Shown here piece after piece: positions 46,209-53,087 of a stretch of DNA of 57,785 nt (positions within the stretch are counted from its first letter, which is position 1; each line of letters starts with the position of its first letter). The stretch covers positions 1 through 57,785 of the forward strand of contig JANXZG010000079.1 of NCBI GenBank assembly GCA_025355645.1, given 5' to 3'. This DNA is from Gammaproteobacteria bacterium (GTDB taxonomy: Bacteria > Pseudomonadota > Gammaproteobacteria > Steroidobacterales > Steroidobacteraceae). Both the position numbers and the translations under genes were made by a program. The notes under the pieces are model-generated. The model saw nothing but the letters and a program-made list of their open reading frames with translations, ran no database searches and was not told the DNA's origin.

Positions 46209-47620
46209 GGGGCGTTGCTGCGAAGGTCGCGCCAGTCAAGTTTTTGCCGGGCCGCGAAGTAGCGCCCCAGTATGCGATAGACATCGACATCGAACGCGGG
46301 CGCGGGCATCGCCATGAGCACTTCGAGTTGCTGCTCATCGTGCGCGGTTCCGAGGTAGCCCCAGTGCTCCAGCACGTGCCATTCCGTGCCGACGGTGAAC
46401 GAGCTCTCGCGCAGCGCGATTCGCCCGGGAAATGGCCAGGCCTGGAACTTCATTGCGGACAGCGCGAGTTGCAGGCGCAGCCCATGCAAGGCCGGGGCTT
46501 CCTTGCCGACGCAGGCGCCACGGCACCTGCCGAGCTGATATGCGAAGCACGAGCCCTCGCCCTGCTCTACCCCGAGCATCTTCTGGCACAGCTGTTGGGC
46601 GCGCGCGATTTCCACCAGCGCTTTTTTTGCATCGCGCGCCGAGCGAAACAATCCGAAGCATTCGCCCAGATCTTCGCGGCACAGGGCGTCAATCGCGAGG
46701 ATCTGTGGCGACGCCCCGGCGGAGCGCAGGCGTATCGTGCTGATCGCCGCACCCCCCTTCAGACGGCGATTGTGCACGGGCTTTTGCTGCTTGACCCAAT
46801 CGCTCTCGATCAGTAGCGCACCAAGCTCCCCGGCGGTCTCGCGCCAGTCGACGCGCCGTACCGCCAGCGCGAGCCGGTGTTCGCTCACGTGCCGATGCTC
46901 AGCGCCAAAATGCGCCAGCACCCGCGTGCGCAGCGAGACACTCTTGCCGATATAGAGCAGCACATCTCCTTCGCCAAAAAACCGGTACACGCCGGCACCC
47001 TCAGGCAGCTCGTCGGCGAGCTCGGGCGGCAGCTGCGCGGGAAGATTTTTGGCCGTGAGCTGCGCCTGCACGGCCTTGCCCAGGACCTGGTCCGGCCAGT
47101 GGGCGCGCAATATCGACCAGAAATCACGAAGTACCCGCGCATCCCCAAGCGCACGGTGTCGGGACTCGCAGACCAAGCCATGGCGCTGCATGAGCGCATC
47201 GAGGTTGTGCCGGGGGTGCTCGGGATACAGGCGTCGCGAGAGCTTGACCGTGCACAGCACCTTCGCCGTGAAATTGCTGTCGATGCGCCTGAACTCGCTG
47301 CGCAGGAATGAATAATCAAAGCGGGCATTATGCGCAACGAACAGCGCACCACCGAGCCGCTGCCGTATATCAGCGGCGAGCTCGGCAAAAAGGGGCGCGT
47401 TGGCCACCATGTCATTGGTGATGCCAGTGAACGACTCGATGTAGGAGGGAATGCGGCGCTCCGGATTCACCAGGGAACTCCATTCCTCGGTGCACTCATT
47501 CGCGGTGATGCGCACAATTCCGACTTCGGTGATCCGGTCGTGCGCTGCATTGCCCCCGGTCGTCTCCAGATCGACAAAAACCAGGTCCCGGGGCAGCAGT
47601 TCCAGCTCAGCCACGTCCAT
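46205..47620 (-). CDS. DnaQ-like 3'-5' exonuclease fused to a GIY-YIG (UvrC/Cho-type) nuclease domain
   Basis: 471 aa. The N-terminal exonuclease domain (about 10-180) has the DEDDh set: FVDLETTG, AHNARFDYSFL and HRALGDAR. A GIY-YIG domain follows (about 205-290), recognised by GVYRFFGEGDVLLYIGKS, as in UvrC and Cho. The C-terminal part (CFAYQLGRCRGAC, four-Cys-like) resembles the UvrC/Cho region after the nuclease. Such fusions occur in many Proteobacteria; a DNA repair role is likely but unproven. It starts 13 bp inside the end of aguB and is coupled to rlmKL downstream. Confidence 0.9.
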   Translation of the reverse strand: MDVAELELLPRDLVFVDLETTGGNAAHDRITEVGIVRITANECTEEWSSLVNPERRIPSYIESFTGITNDMVANAPLFAELAADIRQRLGGALFVAHNARFDYSFLRSEFRRIDSNFTAKVLCTVKLSRRLYPEHPRHNLDALMQRHGLVCESRHRALGDARVLRDFWSILRAHWPDQVLGKAVQAQLTAKNLPAQLPPELADELPEGAGVYRFFGEGDVLLYIGKSVSLRTRVLAHFGAEHRHVSEHRLALAVRRVDWRETAGELGALLIESDWVKQQKPVHNRRLKGGAAISTIRLRSAGASPQILAIDALCREDLGECFGLFRSARDAKKALVEIARAQQLCQKMLGVEQGEGSCFAYQLGRCRGACVGKEAPALHGLRLQLALSAMKFQAWPFPGRIALRESSFTVGTEWHVLEHWGYLGTAHDEQQLEVLMAMPAPAFDVDVYRILGRYFAARQKLDWRDLRSNAP

Positions 47621-48476
47621 CGAGCGACAAGATTGGGTAGTAAAGGTCAGGACGGCGGTCGCGGAACAGGCCCCAGGCCTCGCGATAGCGCCGCACCTCG
47701 TCGAGGTCGAAACTCGCGGTCAGCACGGACTCGCTGCTGCGATCAGCCTCGGCGAGTTTCTCGCCTGTATGAGACGCAATGAACGAGCAGCCGTAAAACG
47801 TCATCGAGTATTTCTCGCCTGCCTCCATGCCTATGCGGTTGGATGCGACGAGTGGCATGACATTCGCCGCGGCGTGGCCCTGCATCGTGCGCTGCCAGTG
47901 CCCGCTCGAGTCTACTGAGGCATCCTGCGGCTCGGAACCGATCGCGGTCGGATACAACAGGATTTCTGCGCCCATTAGCGCCATCGAACGGGCCGCCTCC
48001 GGAAACCACTGGTCCCAGCAGATCGCCACGCCAAGCTTGGCGACCTTCGTGTCGAATACCTTGAAGCCAGTGTCACCGGGAGAAAAATAGAACTTCTCGT
48101 GATAACCAGGCCCTTCCGGAATGTGCGACTTGCGATAAATCCCCAGCACCGCGCCATCCGCGTCGACCATGACCAGCGAATTGAAGAATGCGTTGCCGGC
48201 CCGCTCGAACAGGCTCACCGGCAACACGACCCCGAGCTCGCGCGCCAGCGCGCGGAAGTGTTCTACCGTGGGATGTCCCTGCAGTGGCCTGGCCAGGTCG
48301 AAGTGCTTCGGATTGTGGTCCTTGCAGAAGTATGGGGACTCGAACAGCTCCTGGATTAGGACTACGCCAGCGCCTTTCGCGGCAGCGACACGAATCAGCT
48401 TCTCGGCGCGCGCGATGTTCGCATCGCGGTCCCAACTGCAGGCCATCTGCGTGGCCGCCACGGTGACGGTACTCAT
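47607..48476 (-). CDS. aguB: N-carbamoylputrescine amidase
   Basis: Nitrilase-superfamily enzyme that releases putrescine from N-carbamoylputrescine, the product of AguA. It is 289 aa. The Glu-Lys-Cys triad is visible as LIQELFE, YRKSHIP and AICWDQWFPEAA. The family pattern GPGYHEKFYF and the C-terminal DRRPDLY agree with AguB. The start ATG at 48476 is where homology begins (STVTVAATQMA); an upstream frame to 48632 would run into puuR. It is 25 bp after the puuR stop on the same strand. Confidence 0.93.
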   Translation of the reverse strand: MSTVTVAATQMACSWDRDANIARAEKLIRVAAAKGAGVVLIQELFESPYFCKDHNPKHFDLARPLQGHPTVEHFRALARELGVVLPVSLFERAGNAFFNSLVMVDADGAVLGIYRKSHIPEGPGYHEKFYFSPGDTGFKVFDTKVAKLGVAICWDQWFPEAARSMALMGAEILLYPTAIGSEPQDASVDSSGHWQRTMQGHAAANVMPLVASNRIGMEAGEKYSMTFYGCSFIASHTGEKLAEADRSSESVLTASFDLDEVRRYREAWGLFRDRRPDLYYPILSLDGRG

Positions 48477-48501
48477 AGAGCGCCATGGTACCCGAAAGGC
48501 G

Positions 48502-49053
48502 CTACGGATTAGGCGGCGGCGCGCTGGCGCTGACCATCTCGCACTCCTCGCGGCCGACGTTGCGCAAGCGGTGCGGCAGCGAGTTCCTGAAATAATACGC
48601 ATCGCCTGCGCCCAGCACGCGGGTCTCTCCACCCACGTTGAGCTCGATGCGGCCGCGCACGATCACACCGCCGCGCTCTCCCGGCGGCGCAACGACCCTC
48701 TCGGCAGAGTCGGCACCCGGCGCGTAGGTCTCATGCCAGATCGACATGCTGCGTAGCGGCAGAGGGCTGCCGACGAGACGTTGCTGCACGCCGTTGGCTC
48801 CCAGATCCGGCAGTTCATCGCGCTGGAAAAAAACCGGGCGCTTGGCGGCGAGGTCAAGCGTGAAAAAATCCGCCATCGTCATCGGCACGCCGGCAAGCAC
48901 TTTGGTCAGGGAACTGACGGACGGGCTGACGCGGTTCTGCTCGATCAGCGAAATAAGGCCGTTGGTGACGCCCGCGCGTTTGGCTAGTTCCCGCTGCGAC
49001 AGACCGTACATCAGCCTGACAGCCTTCAGATGCGCGCCCACGTCTATGCTCAT
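48502..49053 (-). CDS. puuR: PuuR-type XRE/cupin transcriptional repressor
   Basis: 183-aa regulator: an HTH_XRE domain at about residues 8-62 (LSQRELAKRAGVTNGLISLIEQ) and a C-terminal cupin domain at about 105-175, the architecture of PuuR, which senses putrescine. The setting between aguB and the aminotransferase, in a polyamine region, makes it the likely local repressor. A PuuR-like operator lies 4 bp upstream of its ATG, suggesting autoregulation. Confidence 0.88.
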   Translation of the reverse strand: MSIDVGAHLKAVRLMYGLSQRELAKRAGVTNGLISLIEQNRVSPSVSSLTKVLAGVPMTMADFFTLDLAAKRPVFFQRDELPDLGANGVQQRLVGSPLPLRSMSIWHETYAPGADSAERVVAPPGERGGVIVRGRIELNVGGETRVLGAGDAYYFRNSLPHRLRNVGREECEMVSASAPPPNP

Positions 49054-49056
49054 AAG

Positions 49057-49071
49057 TGTTGATTATATTAA
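49057..49071 (-). promoter_or_regulatory. candidate PuuR operator between puuR and the aminotransferase gene
   Basis: TGTTGATTATATTAA, reverse complement TTAATATAATCAACA, agrees with the E. coli PuuR box AAAATATAATGAACA at 12 of 15 positions, the best match in the window. It sits just upstream of the puuR start codon and in the 115-bp divergent region, so it could control both puuR and the aminotransferase. Confidence 0.6.
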
Positions 49072-49168
49072 ACAGCAGGAACGCTATTTCGCAGTTATTT
49101 GAGCTAAGTGTCAATTTTTCTTATCATTGTCCGCTGCCAGGCCCTCTTATCAACTTCAGGATCGTGCC

Positions 49169-50506
49169 ATGAATGCCAAGCTCACTCCCGCACCCGCCCC
49201 GCCCGGACTCGATGCCTTCTGGATGCCGTTCACGGCGAACCGGCAATTCAAGGCAAACCCGCGCATGTTGGCGCGCGCCGAGGGAATGAATTACTGGACG
49301 GCCGACGGACGCGAGGTCCTCGACGCGGTGGCAGGGTTGTGGTGCGTCAACGCAGGCCATGGACGGCGCGAGATCACCGAGGCGGTCGCCCGCCAGCTGC
49401 AGACGATGGAATTCGCCCCGACCTTCCAGATGGGACATCCCAGCGCATTCGAGCTCGCGAATCGCCTGGTCGAGATCGCGCCACCGGGAATGGAGCGGGT
49501 GTTCTTCACGAACTCCGGATCCGAGGCCGTTGACACGGCGCTCAAGATCGCGCTTGCCTATCAGCGTGCGCGCGGCGTGGCCACGAAGACACGCCTGATC
49601 GGGCGCGAGAAAGGCTATCACGGCGTCGGTTTCGGCGGCATATCGGTTGGCGGCATCGTCAACAACCGCAAGTTCTTCAGTGCCGCGATGATCCCGGGCG
49701 TCGATCACATGCCCCACACCTATGACCTCGAGCACAACGCCTACTCCCGCGGCCTGCCGCCGTGGGGCGCGCATCTGGCCGGCGACTTGGAGCGCATCAT
49801 CGCATTGCACGATGCCTCAACGATTGCGGCCGTGATCATCGAGCCAATCTCCGGCTCCGCCGGCGTGATCCTGCCACCCGTGGGATACCTGCAGAAGATC
49901 CGGGAGATCTGCAACAAGCACGATATCCTGCTGATATTCGACGAAGTCATCACGGGCTTTGGCCGCATCGGCTCCCCGTTCGCCGCACAGCAGTTCGAGG
50001 TGACGCCGGACCTCATGACCACGGCCAAGGGCCTAACCAACGGCGCTGTGCCGATGGGCGCCGTATTCGCACAGCGCAAGATCTACGATGCGTTCATGCA
50101 GGGCCCCGAGAACGCGATTGAACTGTTCCACGGTTACACCTATTCCGCACATCCGATCGCCTGCGCGGCCGGACTCGCAACCCTCGACATCTACCAGCGG
50201 GAAGGCTTGCTGCGTCGCGCCGCGAGCTTAGCGCCGCGCCTTGAGAATGCTGTGCACTCGCTCAAGGGGCTGCCCAACGTCATCGACATCCGCAATTACG
50301 GCCTGATCGGCGCCGTCGAACTCGAGCCGCGCGCGGGCAAGCCAACGGCGCGCGCCTACGATGTCTTCCTGAAGTGCTTCGAGCGGGGTGTGCTGGTGCG
50401 CGCGGCCGGCGATGTCATCGCCGTATCGCCACCGCTGATCGTCGAGGAGAAGCAGATCGATCGTATCTTCGAGGTACTGGGCCAGGCGCTGCGCGAAACC
50501 GCTTGA
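49169..50506 (+). CDS. omega-amino acid--pyruvate aminotransferase (BauA-like, class III)
   Basis: 445-aa PLP enzyme of the class III aminotransferases. WMPFTANRQFKANP, FFTNSGSEAVDTALKIA, REKGYHGVGFGG and the Schiff-base Lys of TTAKGLTNGAVPMGA are close to the beta-alanine:pyruvate aminotransferase of Pseudomonas. In this setting it may transaminate beta-alanine, GABA or a polyamine, so PuuE- or SpuC-like roles are possible. AGGA eight bases upstream supports the ATG at 49169; an earlier ATG at 49127 is unsupported. It is divergent from puuR, which probably regulates it. Confidence 0.87.
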   Translation: MNAKLTPAPAPPGLDAFWMPFTANRQFKANPRMLARAEGMNYWTADGREVLDAVAGLWCVNAGHGRREITEAVARQLQTMEFAPTFQMGHPSAFELANRLVEIAPPGMERVFFTNSGSEAVDTALKIALAYQRARGVATKTRLIGREKGYHGVGFGGISVGGIVNNRKFFSAAMIPGVDHMPHTYDLEHNAYSRGLPPWGAHLAGDLERIIALHDASTIAAVIIEPISGSAGVILPPVGYLQKIREICNKHDILLIFDEVITGFGRIGSPFAAQQFEVTPDLMTTAKGLTNGAVPMGAVFAQRKIYDAFMQGPENAIELFHGYTYSAHPIACAAGLATLDIYQREGLLRRAASLAPRLENAVHSLKGLPNVIDIRNYGLIGAVELEPRAGKPTARAYDVFLKCFERGVLVRAAGDVIAVSPPLIVEEKQIDRIFEVLGQALRETA

Positions 50507-50513
50507 ACGCGCT

Positions 50514-50885
50514 TCAGCGGGCCTCGCTCTTCACCTCGAAGATCGCATACCATTTGCGACAGGCCTCGAGCACCTCCCAGCTGCCCTCGAACCCGGCCGG
50601 CACGACGAAGGCATCACCGGCACGGAATTCGTAGCGCTCGCCGCCGATAGCCTCGATCCGCACCCTTCCCTCGAGCATCACGCAGAACTCATGCTCAGTG
50701 TAGCGGATGCGCCATTTTCCGCTGTTGCTATGCCAGGTTCCGCAGAAGAACTGGTTGCTGGGGTCGGTGTACTGATTGGCGACGCGCGCACGCGGAATTC
50801 CGGCGAGGATGTTTTCCGGTGACGGGTTGGCCGGATCCCCCTGAAGGAGCCGGTCAAGCATGACGATCCTGGGCGCGTTACTCAT
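50514..50885 (-). CDS. cupin-domain protein (cupin_3 / EutQ-like)
   Basis: 123-aa single-cupin protein. The conserved cupin motifs are visible in RIRYTEHEFCVMLEGRVRI (metal His/Glu) and the second, weaker motif YEFRAGDAFVVPAGFEGSWEV. No signal peptide is present. It belongs to a family of small cupins often near amino-acid or polyamine catabolic genes; a regulatory or small-molecule-handling role is possible but not demonstrated. It starts 2 bp after the transporter gene stop and is probably cotranscribed with it. Confidence 0.78.
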   Translation of the reverse strand: MSNAPRIVMLDRLLQGDPANPSPENILAGIPRARVANQYTDPSNQFFCGTWHSNSGKWRIRYTEHEFCVMLEGRVRIEAIGGERYEFRAGDAFVVPAGFEGSWEVLEACRKWYAIFEVKSEAR

Positions 50886-50887
50886 GC

Positions 50888-51598
50888 TCAGGCCTTCAGC
50901 GAGAACGGCGTGAAGTTGGTGCCAACGTCATAGTAATCCTCCTGCTCGGCGCGCTTGAGGAACGCAACGATCCGGTATGTAAGCGGCGCGGCGAAGATTT
51001 CCCAGCCGCTCTTGAGCAGATACTGAGTCCACATGATAGCCAACAGATGTGGCAGCTCCCAGCGGCCGTAAAACGCAATCATATAGAACAGGACCGAGTC
51101 GACCAACTCACCGCACAGGGTGGACCCCACCAGTCGGGTCCACAGCCACCGGCCGCTGGTCCAAATCTTCATCTTTGCCAGCACATAGCTGTTGACGAAG
51201 GTTCCGCACAGGAAGGCAAGGATCGAGGCGGCGACGATGCGTGGCGTATTGCCAAAGATAATCTCCAAGGCGGGCTGGTTCGCTCGCCCTGCATCGGAGG
51301 GCGGCAAATCCACGACCACTGTCGCCATGATCGCGGCAAAGAATAGCGCCGCAAATCCCGCCCACACGACGCGCCGGTCCCGCGCATAACCGTACACCTC
51401 CGTCAGGATGTCGCCAAAAATATAGGAAATCGGGAAAAACAGCACGCCGGCCAGAAAGGTCACCGTGCCGATCACGGGCACGTGGACGGAGGCCTCCTTG
51501 GCCGGGCCGATCAGGTTTGAACATAGCAGGACACAAACGTAGGCCGCCATCACAAAATCGTAATAGCGGAATTCCCGGGCCGGTCGATTCTGGGACAT
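50888..51598 (-). CDS. yhhQ: queuosine precursor transporter (YhhQ/VUT_1 family)
   Basis: 236-aa inner-membrane protein with about six to seven hydrophobic helices, including DFVMAAYVCVLLCSNL, TVTFLAGVLFFPISYIFGDIL and VYGYARDRRVVWAGF, the YhhQ signature region. The family imports preQ0/preQ1 for queuosine synthesis. The start ATG at 51598 has AGGG five bases upstream. It is divergent from the GAF/EAL gene. I looked for a preQ1 riboswitch in its 5' region and did not recognise one. Confidence 0.9.
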   Translation of the reverse strand: MSQNRPAREFRYYDFVMAAYVCVLLCSNLIGPAKEASVHVPVIGTVTFLAGVLFFPISYIFGDILTEVYGYARDRRVVWAGFAALFFAAIMATVVVDLPPSDAGRANQPALEIIFGNTPRIVAASILAFLCGTFVNSYVLAKMKIWTSGRWLWTRLVGSTLCGELVDSVLFYMIAFYGRWELPHLLAIMWTQYLLKSGWEIFAAPLTYRIVAFLKRAEQEDYYDVGTNFTPFSLKA

Positions 51599-51634
51599 GG
51601 GTACCCTGCAAAAGGCGGTAATACTGCGATGATA

Positions 51635-51655
51635 GGCTATAGATACGCTATAGCC
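51635..51655. promoter_or_regulatory. perfect inverted repeat in the yhhQ / GAF-EAL divergent region
   Basis: GGCTATAG (51635-51642) and CTATAGCC (51648-51655) are 8-bp perfect arms around ATACG, 15 bp upstream of the GAF/EAL start. It could be an operator or a hairpin in a 5' leader. TATAG elements inside it resemble -10 sequences, so it may overlap the promoters of either gene. Confidence 0.4.
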
Positions 51656-51669
51656 GAATCCGTCACATT

Positions 51670-52992
51670 ATGAAACCGGGGGATGCGCTATTAGTGGCAA
51701 TTACAGGACGCTTCAACACTCTCATGAAACATGCCCTAAAAACCCCCGAAGTCGAAAGCCCGAACGACGACCTGCTGAGCATTTTCCAGAAGATATGCTC
51801 GGCGCTGGACCCCGCGCGCACGTATTCCGTGTCCCTGCACGATGAACTGGGTGAACCGGAATGGCTGAGCCAGGGTACCCTGGGCCCTGATGAGCATCAA
51901 GTCGCACTCGATGCGCTGACGCTATTCAGGGCCGACCCGCAGCGCGCCTTCGTTGTCCGGGACCTGGGCAGCTCGCGCACGGCGGTCACGCTGCGGGTCG
52001 CGAGCTACGATCGGGAACTGCTGGGCGCGGTCATGGTCATCCTCGATACGCGCACCGCCAAGCATTTCGCTAAGAGCGAGAGCGAGTTGATCAGCCAGAC
52101 CATGCAGCGCGCCCTGCACCAGTACGCATCGCTGCGCCGTGCCGCGCGCGACGCGCAGGCGCCGAGCGCTCGATTGCGAGTGCAGCACGATTCACACGGC
52201 GCCGGTGATGTCGACCCGGAAGTCGACCAGCTGAATGCCGCCCTGCGCAGCAATCCGATTGAGTTGCATGTGCAACGGCTCGTTCCGCTGCACGCCGATG
52301 CCAAGCACCGGCGCTATGAAGTGCTGCTGCGCTCAAAGTCCGGCCTGATGCAAAATGCAGCGCCGCGGACGATGTTGAAGACTGCAATTGCCAATGGACT
52401 CGGCTCCATGATCGACCGGCGTGTCGTTACTGAGCTGATTGGATGGCTGGCCCGGCATCCGGCGGTCTGGCAGGTGCATGGGCTGTCATTCTCGGTGAAC
52501 CTGACAAGGACATCGCTGCATGATGTGAACTTCATCAAGTTCGTCGACCTGTGCCTGGCCAAGGCCGCGTTGCCCCGTGGCACGATCAGCTTCGAGGTCG
52601 ACATTGCTACCGCGCTGAGGGCGCAGGAGCGCATGCAGGACATCGGGACGGCGCTTCAGATCCTCGGGTGCCCGCTGATTCTCGATGATTTCACAGTGCA
52701 AACCGAATGCCTTGCCCTGATGCAGTTACCCGGTGTGACAATGCTGAAGCTCGCTGCCGATGTCACTGCCAGGAGCCGCACCGACATGGTTGCCAAGAGC
52801 GCGGTCACCGCGCTCTTGCAAAAAGCGCGTGCACAGAACATTCTGATTGCAGCAAAACGAACCAAGTCACGAGCGGACGAACAGTGGCTTAACGATCTCG
52901 GAATTGACTTCGTGCAGTCTCACGCCTTCTCGCTTCCGGTGACGATCAGCTCCCTCGTAAAGCGCTTCGGCACGAACGCGGCGCAGGCGTGA
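51670..52992 (+). CDS. GAF-like protein with degenerate EAL domain
   Basis: 440 aa, cytosolic. Residues about 20-160 look like a GAF-type sensor (GAVMVILDTRTAKHFAKSE ends it); about 190-430 is an EAL fold. Its signature is EVL (RYEVLLRSKS). The Asn of SVNLT, the Glu of ISFEVD and DDF are kept. KID has become KLAAD, AExVE has become AKRTKS, and QGY is QSH, so metal and catalytic residues are missing and phosphodiesterase activity is unlikely. It may bind c-di-GMP or act as a protein interaction module. The ATG at 51670 is the only reasonable start. Confidence 0.82.
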   Translation: MKPGDALLVAITGRFNTLMKHALKTPEVESPNDDLLSIFQKICSALDPARTYSVSLHDELGEPEWLSQGTLGPDEHQVALDALTLFRADPQRAFVVRDLGSSRTAVTLRVASYDRELLGAVMVILDTRTAKHFAKSESELISQTMQRALHQYASLRRAARDAQAPSARLRVQHDSHGAGDVDPEVDQLNAALRSNPIELHVQRLVPLHADAKHRRYEVLLRSKSGLMQNAAPRTMLKTAIANGLGSMIDRRVVTELIGWLARHPAVWQVHGLSFSVNLTRTSLHDVNFIKFVDLCLAKAALPRGTISFEVDIATALRAQERMQDIGTALQILGCPLILDDFTVQTECLALMQLPGVTMLKLAADVTARSRTDMVAKSAVTALLQKARAQNILIAAKRTKSRADEQWLNDLGIDFVQSHAFSLPVTISSLVKRFGTNAAQA

Positions 52993-53023
52993 AGCGACCT
53001 GCTTCACCGAAAAACTTGCAAAT

Positions 53024-53057
53024 CGTTGAAAACAACGCAATATGTGCACGTCTGCAC
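53024..53057. terminator. two small hairpins after the GAF-EAL gene
   Basis: CGTTG-AAAA-CAACG (53024-53037) and GTGCA-CGTC-TGCAC (53044-53057) are perfect 5-bp stems in the 95-bp gap between two convergent genes. Neither is followed by a U-tract, so a terminator role is tentative. Confidence 0.3.
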
Positions 53058-53087
53058 TGAGACACCGGGGCCGGGCTGAGTGATCCG

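Noticed and set aside
51599..51669. Possible preQ1 riboswitch upstream of yhhQ
   Set aside because: The leader lacks the A-rich tail and pseudoknot pattern of preQ1-I and is too short for other classes; only a short GGGTACCC palindrome is next to the start.
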